NCBI RefSeq assembly: GCF_963583255.1
Contig: NC_084807.1
Span: 21,601,572-21,665,571, forward strand
Origin: Pyrus communis
Lineage: Eukaryota; Streptophyta; Magnoliopsida; Rosales; Rosaceae
DNA: 64,000 nt
Direction: 5' to 3'
Made by a program: the position numbers and the translations under genes
The notes under the pieces: model-generated
The model's database searches: none
What the model was told of the DNA's origin: nothing
What the model saw: the letters and a program-made list of their open reading frames with translations, nothing else
Shown here: positions 11,056 through 22,291 of the stretch, piece after piece
How the letters are laid out: each line of letters opens with the position of its first letter
Position numbering within the stretch: the first letter of the stretch is position 1

Positions 11056-13914
11056 ATCTACCCACCTTAAGAAAATTTCGTCCTCGAAATTTAAAATAAT
11101 TAGTTAAATGTAGAATACTCAAAATTAAAGAGAGATATGTACGTAAATGCATACACGAGGAAGACATCAAGTTATAGCGACTACATAAAAGAGGATGACA
11201 TTCTGTCGTGATCGAAGTGTAGTGACTCTTCTTTCATGCCTCCAAATTCCTACTTTCCTTCTCCTTCAGTACCATGCCAAAATATAATATTTTTTCATAA
11301 ACGTGTTCAAAGCGTATCGCACTTCGAAATTAAGCATGTAATATTTTTGGGTCAAGCCCAAACAACAATTAACTAATTAAATAAGTAAATACAAATATTA
11401 ACGTAGAATAATCTACTTGTTTACTTGCTTAACAACCGAACGAATAAGTTATTAATATTACGGTCTGCAGCCCACAATACCGATAATTCACTGTTGTCTT
11501 GATAAGCAAGTAACAATCCTCGAGGGTGCAATATTACCATCTTGCCCCTCAATGGGAAATACACATACAAGCCTCGATCGTACTCATTCACTACCTTCTT
11601 AGGCAACATTGTCAATAACATAAATTTTCTACATCACAATCTCAATCAATCAAATATTTGTTCACAATATTCTTCTGTAAATCACAAGCTGCACATACAA
11701 TATTTATATTATATTTCAAATGATACCATACTCCTCAATAGGAATGTAACCATCGTTACCCATAATTCTAACAAAAGTAAGCGTCTATTAAATATGCACT
11801 GTGCGTAAAATCTCTATACATCAACTCCAATGATGCCATAGTTAACCCAAAATTGTAACCGTGGTTACAAGTGACTAGAATAGAGATAAGGATATACTGC
11901 AACCATGCTAATGGTGGGACAAACAAGATGCAACTCGTCCACAAAGGTCTAAGTAACTCATTTCAAACTAATCGTTAATCTAGGGGTAGAAATGCAATAC
12001 TGAACAACTTCTAATACTCAAAACCTTCATAACGACTTCCAAAGGTTTGGAAGTGAAACATGTAACACGATGAAATATAAATACACCAAGATTATAATTT
12101 TGTAGGGTTTCTGTTTGCTAAATTTGTATAGAAGTCTAGGAGTAGTTTTCTCAAAAAGTCATCATCCTCTGGATGCAATTAGAAAATTGTAGTTGTCTAG
12201 GAAGTTTGAACTCTATATCCTCAATATCCCCACAACATTAATCAAAACCCGCGTGCATCTAGAGTGAGGATTCATTTAAAACACATCAAAGGGAGCCTCA
12301 ATTTTATCTCTTCCTTACTTCCACATTTGAACACGTCACAAAGAGCACTTCTAGATCACATCACCCGAAGAGGTTGACTACATCCCACTTCTATCTTAGT
12401 GGTCTTCACAAGTGTCTTGTTGAAATTTCAACACCCATTTTAAGGAAATAACTATTGCCAATACTTCAATTTTTAGGGCAAGAAAAATATTGTTTTCCAC
12501 TTAAGTAAAACAACCACCAATCGAAATACCACATGAGCGTAATCTTGGTTCAGCATCACAATTATTGACTTTCACATTCTCTACACATACAAAATATCCC
12601 GAATTGATAGTGAACAATGATGCTTCCCAACTTTCACTCGTATAACAAAATGATCATAGTCATTCGAACCATATTCGAACCATTTCTTGATAGGTTAAAG
12701 GTAACTCCATGTCGATACTCATAATTGCTGATTAAATTCTTCCACTGCCACTGTCAAAAACTTAGTCCATTTCAAAAATTTGAGCGTATCAAAGAAGTTC
12801 TAAGGTCGATAAAGGTTTCGGACACGTTCTCCACCGAGAAATATCATTTGATTTCTAAGTAAAAATAATAAATGTTAACTTCAAGTCATGGATAAAATAA
12901 CTCATTCCAAATGGTTCTCGCTAGCATTGATGCGAAAGTGGCGCATACACCCGCCAAATCGATCTGTCATGAATTCCTCACTAACCGAGCGTAAAACCAT
13001 GTCATAAAGGTTAAAAGAACATTCAAGAAATTGAGGGTCAAAATAGTTCATGAAATCTAAAGTACAAGATATCCGGATTAAATATACGATTTCAATGTCT
13101 AAGTGGTCCTCCTGAACAGTTTGTCCCTATCCAACTGACATAGGAAATAGGCCGGTGACTCTAAATCAACCCAATTGCTTTTAATACCAGGAGTTGAAGT
13201 TAAGGGTACGAACAAAGTTGATGTAGATTAATATTAAAAAGTCAAACAATTCCAAAAGTGATGAGTTATGTTAAAAAAAAAACTGAACAATTCCAACTTT
13301 ATCCTAAGCCAAAAAAATAGAGAGGTAAAATTTAAGAATAATCTAACAAGATTTCTTAATGATCGAAAAGTAATGTTACAAAATATTAAACTACCAGGGA
13401 CCAAAAGAAATTTTCCAACATGTTCTTCCGTCGAGTGTTACCACTTTAGCACCACGTTGCCACATGAGACATTTCCAGAGCCCTAACAAAAAAGGGACTT
13501 CGCAAGATTTCTATTAAGTGATATTCTAACAATACTACCAAGAAATCAAAACTAGCTGAGATTTCCAATCTTAAGAGAATCAATTCTAACAACGGAAGAA
13601 TGATGATGGAATTATTTGGTAAAATCTCTGGTGATACACGATTATCAATACATTCACTTGGGCCATCAACTTGCCTCAAATCTACACTTTTCCCCCTTAA
13701 GAGAAATCTTCGTTTTAATTCTAAGGACATTGCTAAAATGATCATCTAAAATGTCGTGAAGCCAACATAACTGTCCAAAACTTAAGAAAAGTTAGCATAT
13801 TTTTCCATATTCAACGAGGTGGCATCATTCGAACATTAAACACAAGAACCAAGAATGCTCACATCACGCGTGTGATGAACAAAATACTGCCCAACTTATG
13901 CTCTGATACCAAAC
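11056..13914 (-). other. Internal region of the long-LTR element, non-coding
   Basis: On the minus strand the end next to the 3' LTR reads AAGGTGGGTAGAT (11056-11068 reversed), a plausible polypurine tract. No gag, protease, integrase or RT motif is seen. The longest frames (11542-11808, 13446-13745) have no family features. The 2.86 kb therefore counts as a structural spacer, as in LARDs. Confidence 0.65.
13900..13911 (-). promoter_or_regulatory. Primer-binding site matching initiator tRNA-Met
   Basis: The minus strand reads TGGTATCAGAGC, the sequence complementary to the 3' end of plant initiator tRNA-Met. It is three bases from the end of the LTR at 13915. This fixes the orientation of the element and marks 13915-14513 as its 5' LTR. 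Confidence 0.85.
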
Positions 13915-14513
13915 TGACACACCCCGACCCGGAATGTCCACTAGGACCCCAAATCGAGCTGTGTTGGCCGACACATGGAAGGTGACGAAGCCATAAAGTG
14001 TGATAGTGTATAAAATGTGAATAAATTTGAACCTAAAAGTGCCTAAATACTAGAGTGCGCTACGAGTGGGAGCGAACTCATTTCACACGCGATGTTAGAA
14101 CATAAATAAAGTACAGTAGTGTGGGTAAGAATCATACCCTTAAAAGTAGCCACCAATACTAAGATTAGTAAAACCAATCAGCAGTTAAAACATGAAGTTG
14201 GGAATTCAAATAAACCAATCATACCCTTAAAAGTAGACACTTTCCCACAAGGTGGGAATTCAAATAATTTATAACTAAACTTTAAATAACCATTTTCAAA
14301 TGTCCATAACTATACTGTTATAATCTAGACTCGCAAACAGCTTTCGTCTATGTGTTCACACCAACGAGTACTACGAGAATATGTTAAAAGAATAAGTCAT
14401 ACGTCTCTTTAGACAATGGTCAACGTAAGTCAAAATCTTTGCCTGTAGGGCATTTTCGTAAATTCACGCTTTTAAAATAAAATAAATCGTAAAATTTGGA
14501 ACGGGTGGTCACA
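13915..14513 (-). repeat. 5' LTR with a 3-kb internal deletion
   Basis: Its two ends match the ends of the 3.5-kb LTR at 7544-11055, but the middle is missing. The join (about 14169-14240) is filled with short pieces copied from elsewhere in the same LTR: cagcagttaaaacatgaag, gggaattcaaata and aatcatacccttaaaagtag. Confidence 0.75.
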
Positions 14514-14652
14514 ACATTCCTTGTTTATAATAACTCACAATATCGTATGACATATCTCAATATATGGTTCAACGCTTAATCTAGCAACAACATTATACTT
14601 CTTACTTTGTCAACAAACAAAGTTACCACCAATAGTTGTAAAATAACATGAG

Positions 14653-15013
14653 TGTTGAAAACATTGGCAATGTTGAATGCAGTGTTGAAAACATTGGCAT
14701 GGTTATGAATACCCACACAGATTTTCAATACCCACACAAAGGGATGTAGACTTTGGAAATAAAGGTGATCGTATTTTCAAAGTCATGTACTGTAAATTTC
14801 AAAATGTTTGTTTGGAGTTGCTCTATAAATGGAGCATTCCGACTACTATCAAGATACACAGAGTAAGAAAGGAAATATCAATAATATCAGTATCTATTCC
14901 TACCTCTTTTATTTGTCATCCTCTTGTGCTATAATTACAGTGTAATATTTTACACCTACTTCGCTCCTATCAGTAGTAAAGGTTATCTCTCTAACTTTGA
15001 CATATTTATAACA
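14653..15013 (+). repeat. 5' LTR of the copia element
   Basis: Starts tgttgaaaac and ends tttataaca. A TATA-like word ctataaatgg is near 14822, followed by a likely transcript start. Immediately downstream comes cattatcagcacgac, the expected place for a primer-binding site; I could not assign the tRNA. Confidence 0.85.
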
Positions 15014-15244
15014 CATTATCAGCACGACTCTCTAAATATAGCCATTTCTCATTTCTCTTTGCCGAAAGAAATCATTCATGTTTCCTCTAAGGATTTTACT
15101 GTTCATTTTATTTCTCTGCCTCAACTGATGGATATACCCTCACGAAGAACTGTTTACACCATGCATGCTTTTAGTTCTTAACCTAACAGTTACATATATA
15201 TTTGATTTCTTGTTTGGTGTAGATCTTGATTACTAACCTAGTGT

Positions 15245-15665
15245 TTATTTATGTTAATTTTATTGCAATCCAAGATGGTGTGGTACAATCGTCCATCTTG
15301 AACTATAAATTTAATCTTACTACAATCTAAGATGGTGTGGTACAATCGCCCATCTTGAACTGCAAATTTAATCCTACTACAATCCAAGATGGTGCGGTAT
15401 CATAGCCTATCTTGGACTGCAGATCTAATTTTACTGCAAATTTTAGGTGGAGCGGTATAATCGCCCACCCTACCCTGCATATTTAAATTTCACTGCAGTT
15501 TAATTTCATTACAATTTTAGGTGGTGTGGTATAATCGCCCACCCTACTATGTGTATTTAAATTTCCTTATTACTTGAGTGGTTCAGAATAATCACACATC
15601 CTATGTTATGTTATTTCAATGAAAATGGTGCGGTACAATCGCTCTCCTCATTCATCATGTAAATC
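15245..15665 (+). repeat. Leader repeats of the copia element
   Basis: About seven imperfect 50-75 bp units occur in the untranslated leader, each centred on a word like ggtgtggtacaatcgccca (near 15275, 15330, 15386, 15447, 15521, 15577 and 15624). Their function is unknown; they lie between the primer-binding region and the gag start. Confidence 0.7.
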
Positions 15666-15811
15666 TCGAGCCTAAAGTTTCGAGTGCTTATCATTTTGGC
15701 CTGAAGATCAAAATGAAGAATTTGTAAGAATCAGAAATTCTAACACTATATCCCCCAGATTACATATTATTGCAAGTTCTTACATATCTCAGTTTTCTTT
15801 CAGAAAAGAAA

Positions 15812-16770
15812 ATGGTAAACTTAGCAAAACTTGATTTTGTTGCCCTAGACATTACTGGGAAAAACTACCTTACAAGGGTAATGGATGTCAAGGGCAGGGA
15901 ATCTTACAGAAACAATCAAGGAGGAGAACATTGCATCTTCTCAAGATCGGGCGAAGGCTATGATCTTTATTCATCGTCACCTTGATGAAGGATTAAAAAG
16001 TGAGTACCTAACGGTTGAAGATCCGTTAACTATCTGGAAGACATTAAAAAACAGATACAATCACCAGAAAACGGTGATTTTTCCAAGAGCTCATTATGAG
16101 TGGATCCAGGATTTCAAGTCAGTGGCTGAGTACAATTCTGCGATATTCAAAATTAGTTCCCAGATGAAACTCTATGAGGAAACCATCACTGAGTAAGATA
16201 TGCTGGAAAAGACTTTCAGCACCTTTTATGCTTCCAACGTGCTCCTGCAGCAACAGTATAGAGTGCAAGGTTTCACTGAATATAACCAACTGATCTCTGT
16301 ACTCCTGGTTGCTGAACAAAACAATGAGCTCCTACTGAAAAATCATCATTCCTGACCTACTGGATCTACACCATTCCCAAAAGTGAAAGTTCTTTCCCTC
16401 GAAGTAAACGACACATCTTCTGGTGGCAATAATCATAAACGAGGACGTGGCCACATGCGAGGACGGTGGAACGGGAAAGGCAAGAACATGGTGTCCAGTT
16501 TCACAACCAGGTTCCAAGGTATAATTCAGGCCGAGCTTCAAAAATGTAAATTGTCACAAAGGCAGAGCTCATATGAACAATGCTCCTAGAAACTCTGAAT
16601 GAGCTTGTCATAGGTATGGTGGCAATGAGCAATGGACGCGTACTTGTCGTACCTTAAAACATCTGGTGAATCTGTATCAAGCCTCCCTCAAGGATAAGGT
16701 TGTTGAGAACAATTTTTTCGACCAGGCTAAACCAATGGATATACCTGACCCAGTATGTGACTTATCATGA
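15812..16770 (+). pseudogene. Copia gag (broken)
   Basis: The ATG at 15812 follows a clean leader and opens MVNLAKLDFVALDITGKNYL, typical of plant copia Gag. The frame then shifts near 15885. The continuing frame gives a UBN2-type capsid region (WKTLKNRYNHQ..., about 16034 onward) with stops at 16194 and about 16353. The zinc knuckle near 16615 reads CHRYGGNEQWTRTC, so the second cysteine and the histidine of CX2CX4HX4C are lost. Gag would package the element RNA in cytoplasmic particles; this copy cannot encode a working one. Confidence 0.8.
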
Positions 16771-16999
16771 TAGTTGAACACAACCCACCTAGATGTCTCA
16801 GACTTCATTGTGGAAAGGGGGAATGAAGTTTATCGGTCCGACTGAATCGATTATGTTTGATGTACTGAATCGGTCCGACTGAAGTTTAAAACTAGCATTT
16901 CATATTCAATAAAAGTGACATTTAAATTTTCTGTTATAACTTGCTTTTAACTGTGATTCCCTTACTCAGAAAGTATGGATAAAAACTATGGTCATTCTT

Positions 17000-18690
17000 A
17001 AAACATGAGAAATAGCAGAGATATATGTCTTGCAGACAGCGCAACCACGCATACAATACTTCAAGATCGAAAGTATTTCTCAAGATTGATGCTTACAAAA
17101 GTAAGGGTAACAACAATATCAGGGTAATCAGATGTGATTGAAGGCTCAGGGAAAGCCCATATTATGTTACCAAATAGAACATTATTGTCCATACAGAATG
17201 TGTTGTACGCTACCTAATCTACTCGAAATTTATTAAGTTTTAAAGACATACGTTTAAATGGATACCATATTGAAACGAAAAGTGCAGAAAATGTAGAGTA
17301 TTTATGCATTACCTCCAATGATACCTATAAGCGTATTTTGGAAAAGTTGCATGGTTTGTTGAGTGGATTATATTATACATACATAAAGACAGTTGAATCA
17401 CATACTGTCATGAACCAAAAGTTCATTGATCCAAAAGTTTACATTCTTTGGCATGACCGTCTAGGTCACCCGGGATCTAGCATGATTCGTAGAATCATTA
17501 CCAACTCTAATAGACATCCATTATTGAAGAGACACATTGTTATCTCAAATGATAACCCTTGCAAGGCTTGTTCTCAAGGGAAGTTGATAATTAAACCATC
17601 ACAACTAAAGGTTGATGCTGAATCCCCATCATTTCTGTAAAGAATTCAAGGGGATATTTGTGGGCCTATTCAACTATCCTATGGACCATTTCGATATTTT
17701 ATAGTTCTGGTTTATGCATCTACTCGATGGTCACATGTTTGTCTCTTGTCTACTCGGAATGCAGCTTTTGCGAGACTTCTTACTCAGATAATTAAGTTGC
17801 GAGCACAGTTCCCAGATTACTTCATTAAGTCAATCCAACTTGATAACGTTGGTGAATTTACGTCTCAAACTTTTGATGATTATTGCATGAAATTGGGCAT
17901 TGATTCCTTATGTCCATACTTAAAATGGTTTAGCAGAAGCATTGATCAAACGGCTTCAGTTAATAGCTCGCACTTTGCTCATGAAAACAAAATTGCTAGT
18001 TTTTGCATGGGGACATACCATCTCACATGCTGTATCATTGGTTCGATTGAGACCTATAGCCAACCATAAATACTTTTTAGTACAACTCGTGTTTGGGCAT
18101 CAGCCAAACATTTCACATTTACAAGTTTTTGGTTGTGCTATTTATGTACCTATTACACCACCACAACGAACTAAAATGGGACCTCAATACAGACTGGGAA
18201 TTTACGTGGGTTTTGATTCACCATTTATCATTAGATATTTGGAACCCTTGACAAGTGATATGTTTACAACTCGTTTTGCTGATTGTCACTTTGATGAGAC
18301 AATCTTCCCTTCGTTGATGGGAGAAAAGACAGTTCCAGAAGAACGGAAAGAGCTGACATGGGTTGTTCCCACCTTATCTTATTTTGATCCATGTAGCACT
18401 CAATGTGAAAATGAAGTGAAAATGATCGTTCATCTTCAAAGTATTGCTAATCAAATGCCAAATGCATTTAATGATGCTATAAAAGTGACAAAATCACATA
18501 TACCAGCTGCAAATGCACCTGCAAGAATCGATGTCCCTGTTGAAAAAAATAAAGTGGCAGTGAATGATTCATCTGGTGCATGCTTGAAGCGTGGTAAACC
18601 CCCAGGTTCAAAAGATTCAGCCCCTCGAAAGAAAAAGTCGAGAGCACAACTGAATCCAAATGAAATCATTCAAGAAAAAAAAAATGAATG
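17000..18690 (+). pseudogene. Copia protease and integrase (broken)
   Basis: Protease: the catalytic triplet region reads DSATTHTIL near 17036, where copia elements usually have DSG. Integrase: the zinc-binding domain is visible as WHDRLGH (about 17450) and CKACSQGK (about 17560). The core retains GDICGPI and QLDNVGEF (about 17651 and 17836), but the frame breaks at about 17640 and 17930, the second break falling at the third catalytic residue. The C-terminal part is open from 17942 to 18691 and ends in a Lys-rich tail. The integrase would insert the cDNA; this one is inactive. Confidence 0.8.
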
Positions 18691-18747
18691 ACACATCCAC
18701 AATTCATAATTATGTACTTTCAGAAAAGAAAATGTCATTGATGAGAC

Positions 18748-19939
18748 TGTAGACATCGAAATTTCAGTGAAATAAATGTTAACCAATGTATTAAAATTAC
18801 AACATTTATTCATTTCACCTACATCACACATTTATTTCACCTACAACTTCCATTTATTTCACCTACATCACACACTCATTTCACCTACAACTTCCACTTA
18901 CTTCACCAACCTCACACAGTTACTTCACCTACCAACTCCATTTATTTCACCTACAACATCCACTCACTTCACCAAAAAAAAATGGATGGTGGTGATTCAC
19001 TCTCAAAACCTATAAATAGGCTTCTCCATCAAGAGAAAAGGGGAGGAATTTATATCACACCAAAACCTTGAAGCCTTGAAACTCTAAAGCTCTCAAGTAA
19101 ATCCCGAAGGATCAAGAAAACACTATTCGTTCTTCGTCAAATCCTCATTCAAGATCAAGCCCCAACGGCCCTTGAAGAACTTCCACCAACTCAAGATCAA
19201 GCCCCGACGGCCCTTGAAGAAGGTGTTTATCGTTCATCATCCGTTCATCCTAAGATCAAGCATCAACGGCCCTTTGGATCAACAACCTCAACAAATCCAC
19301 ACATCCAATCGTTCTTCAAGATTAAGCCCAAAAATCCTTGAAGATCCGCTCATCCATCAACCTTCAAGATCAAGCCCAAAAGCCCTTGAAGAAATCCACA
19401 CAACCATTATTCAAGATCAAGCCCAAAAGCCCTCATTGAAGAACTTTCACCAACTCAAGATCAAGCCCCGACGATCTTTGAAGAAAGTGTTCATCGTTCA
19501 TCATCCGTTCATCCTAAAATCAAGCCCCAACGGGCCTTTGGACCAACAACCTCAACAAATCCACACATCCAATCGTTCTTCAAGATTAAGCCCAAAAGCC
19601 CTTGAAGATCCACTCATCCATCAACCTTCAAGATCAAGCCCAAAGGCCCCCTTGAAGACCTGTTCATCAACCTTCAAAGATCAAGCCCTGAAGACCCTTT
19701 GAAGAAACTATCCTCAACCTTCAAGATTAAGCCCCAACGACCCTTAAAGAAACTTCAAATTGTTCATCCAAGATCAAGCCTCGATGGCCCTTGGATCAAT
19801 CGCACATCCACAAATCAACACCTTACAGAGATCGAATCAGAGGATCAAATTACAAAGAGATTGTAACCCCAAAATCATTAATTAATACAAAATATATTTT
19901 GTACACGTGTTCTTGTTTCAGGAATTTTTCGTGTTTACA
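18748..19939 (+). mobile_element. Solo LTR (1.19 kb) inserted in the copia polyprotein
   Basis: It starts tgtagacatcgaaatttc and ends gtgtttaca, and is flanked by an exact gagac duplication (18743-18747 and 19940-19944). Removing the LTR and one gagac rejoins the copia reading frame across the gap, an independent check of the borders. A TATA box (tataaata, about 19010) indicates plus orientation. Downstream of it is an array of short aagatcaagcccc...cccttgaag units. The internal domain is gone, so the parent family (probably gypsy) is not certain. Confidence 0.85.
19150..19800 (+). repeat. Short tandem repeats within the solo LTR
   Basis: The words aagatcaagcccc and cggcccttgaagaa recur about a dozen times at 20-60 bp spacing. 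On a larger scale a block beginning t(t/c)ccaccaactcaagatc repeats with a period of about 264 bp (19181 and 19445). The Pro/Ser-rich frame open across this array (19172-19702) is a by-product of the repeats, not a gene. Confidence 0.7.
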
Positions 19940-19944
19940 GAGAC

Positions 19945-21680
19945 ACATGTACCTGAAGAAACAGAGGTATATGAAAGCAAATAAATCTCCGTAAATTATG
20001 TTTGTACTAATGAATTATGGGATCAGAATGAAATAATCATTGACGACATGTTCGCATTCGCGGTAGCCACTTAAATGATATTAAGTGATGATCTTAAGCC
20101 CCGCTATGTTGATGAATACAAACAGAGACAAGATTGGTCTAAGTGGAAAGATGCAATCCAGGCAGAATTAAATTCCTTGGAAATGCGAAATGCTTTTGGA
20201 CCAATAGTCCAAATTCTGCATGGTGTAAACCCCAAGGAAATGCAATGAGAATAACGAGATTGTAAGATATAAAGCACGACTCGTTGTACAAAGTTTTTCG
20301 CAAAGACCTGTAATTGATTATGAGGAGACATACTCTCCTGTAATTGACGCAATTACGTTCCGTTACTTAATAAGTTTAGTGGTTTCAGAAAAACTTGACA
20401 TGCGACTTATGGATGTCATCACCGCGTATCTATATGGAGAATTAGATGCTGACATATATATGAAAGTCCTAAAAGGACTTAAGTTACCTAAAACAACTAA
20501 CAAACCATGAGGTATGCTCTCAATCAAATTAAGGCGATCATTGTATTGGCTGAAACAATCTGGACGAATGTGGTATAATCGTCTCAGTTAGTATTTGATT
20601 AAAGAAAGATATATCAACAATGTCATTTGCCCTTGTGTGTTCATTAAGAAATTCAACTCTGGATTTACTATAGTGGCAGTATATGTCGATGATATGAACT
20701 TAGTTGGAACCCCTGAAGAGCTCAATAAAACTGCTGAATATTTAAAAAGCGAATTTGAAATGAAAGACTTTGGAAAAACAAAATTTTGTCCTGGCCTGCA
20801 AATCGAGCATTGTGCTAGTGGAATTTTGGTCCACCAATCAGCTTACATTGAAAAAACCCTGAAGCGATTTAGCATGGACAAGGCTTATTCACTTAGGACA
20901 CCAATGATTGTTTGTTCTCTGGACATTAAGAAATATCCATTCCGTCCAAAAGAAGATGATGAAATAGTCCTTGGTCTAGAAGTACCATATCTAAGTGCAA
21001 CAGGTGCTTTATTGTATTCAGCACAATGTATTAGACCAGATATAGCCTTTTCAATCAACCTGTTAGCAAGGTATAGCTCTACTCCAATAATTCGTCATTG
21101 GAAATGAGTCAAAGATGTATTGCGATACCTTCGTGGGACAACAAACATGGGTCTCTTCTACTCAAAGAAATCCACAAATGACCGGGTCCTTGTTGGATAT
21201 GTAAATGCTGGTTTTCTCTCTGATCTGCATAAAGCTCGCTCACAAACTGGATATGTGTTCAAGAATGGAGATACAGTCTCATTGCACTCAACAAAGCAAA
21301 CATTAGTTGCTACATCTTCAAATCATTCAGAAATATTTGTTTTGCATGAAGCAAATCGTGAATGTTCTTGGTTAAGATCAATGATCCATTATATTCAGAA
21401 TTCATATGGTTTACCCTAAAAAACAGATACTCCAACTGTCATCCATGAAAATAATGCAGCATATGTTGTCCAAATGAATGAAGGATTCATCAAGGGCGAT
21501 AAGACTAAACACATATCTCCAAAGTTTTTCTGTGCACATGAGCTTCAAAATGCTAAAGTTATTGAAATCAGACAAATCCATTACAATGAAAATCTGGCAG
21601 ACTTGTTCACCAAATCTCTACCAAAATGCACATTTCAGAAGATAGTGCAAAGTATCGGATTATGTCGACTTACCAAATAG
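19945..21680 (+). pseudogene. Copia reverse transcriptase and RNase H (broken)
   Basis: The N-terminal RT region (about 20080-20590) is full of stops but still readable in pieces. From 20595 the palm carries the catalytic YVDD (AVYVDDMNLVG, about 20675). The frame stops at 21105. RNase H follows from 21120 (RYLRGTTNMGL), with QTLVATSSNHSE and TKHISPKFF, and ends at 21680 after LADLFTKSLP. These enzymes would copy the RNA into cDNA. At least five stops or frameshifts make this copy non-functional. Confidence 0.85.
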
Positions 21681-21699
21681 CTAAATTTGGAAAATGCAG

Positions 21700-21925
21700 A
21701 ATCAGGGGGAGCATCCATGATACATGCATATTGTACTCTTTTTCCTTCGATTAGGATTTTTCCCACTGGGTTTTTCCTATCAAGGTTTTAACGAGGCAAC
21801 ATAAGCATAACAATCCAAGTAAATTTGTACTCTTTTTCCTTCGCTATGGTTTTTTCCCACTGGATTTTTCCAAACAAGGTTTCAACGAGGCAACTGATGT
21901 TGATATGTAGGCATCCAATAGGGAG
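21700..21925 (+). repeat. Copia 3' untranslated region with a 94-bp duplication and polypurine tracts
   Basis: A purine run aatcagggggagca lies near 21703 and a second, aatagggag, directly abuts the 3' LTR at 21926. Between them a segment (tgtactctttttccttcg ... caaggtttt(c)aacgaggcaac) occurs twice, starting at about 21733 and 21827. Confidence 0.7.
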
Positions 21926-22286
21926 TCTTGAAAACATTGGCAATGTTGAATGCAGTATTGAAAACATTAGCACTGTTATGAATGCCCACACATATTTTCA
22001 ATACCCACACAAAAGGATGTAGACTTTGGAAATAAAGGTGATCATATTTTCAAGGTCATGTATTGTAAATTTCAAAATGTTTGTCTAGAGTTGTTCTATA
22101 AATAGAGCACTCCAACTACTATCAAGATACATAGAGTAAGAAAGGAAAGATCAATAACATTAGGATCTATTCCTACCTTTTTTATTTGTCATCCTCTTGT
22201 GCTATAGTTACAGTGTAATATTTTACACCTGCTTCACTCCTGTCATTAGTAAAGGTTATCTCTCTAACTTTGACATATTTATAACA
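21926..22286 (+). repeat. 3' LTR of the copia element
   Basis: 361 bp, the same length as the 5' LTR. It starts tcttgaaaac (second base mutated from tg) and ends tttataaca. TATA-like ctataaatag is near 22096. Confidence 0.85.
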
Positions 22287-22291
22287 ATGAG

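Larger units (their letters stand above)
7544..14513 (-). mobile_element. Non-autonomous long-LTR retrotransposon (LARD-like, probable Ty3/gypsy)
   Basis: An exact 5-bp target duplication acatt lies at 7539-7543 and 14514-14518. The LTRs are 7544-11055 and 13915-14513. Read on the minus strand they start TGTGACAACCCG and end GTGTGTCA. The primer-binding site lies beside the right LTR and the polypurine tract beside the left one, so transcription runs right to left. The 2.86-kb interior has no gag or pol, so mobilisation would need proteins from a related element. The LTR start resembles long-LTR chromovirus-type gypsy elements, but without RT that lineage call is inference. Confidence 0.8.
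14653..22286 (+). mobile_element. Ty1/copia LTR retrotransposon, structurally complete but decayed
   Basis: It is bounded by an exact atgag target duplication (14648-14652 and 22287-22291) and two LTRs of exactly 361 bp (14653-15013 and 21926-22286). Domain order is gag, protease, integrase, RT, RNase H, which defines copia. Every domain carries stops or frameshifts. By eye the LTRs differ at roughly 30 positions (about 8%), so this is a fairly old insertion. A solo LTR of another family (18748-19939) interrupts the integrase-RT spacer. Confidence 0.9.

Noticed and set aside
13900..13911. tRNA gene
   Set aside because: Only 12 bases complementary to tRNA-Met are present, at the position expected for a retrotransposon primer site. 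The tRNA-Asp match at 30401 is likewise 18 bases only.
19172..19702. Open frame of 176 codons, Pro/Ser/Lys-rich
   Set aside because: It runs across the short tandem repeats of a solo LTR, and the protein simply mirrors the 264-bp repeat. There is no family signature.
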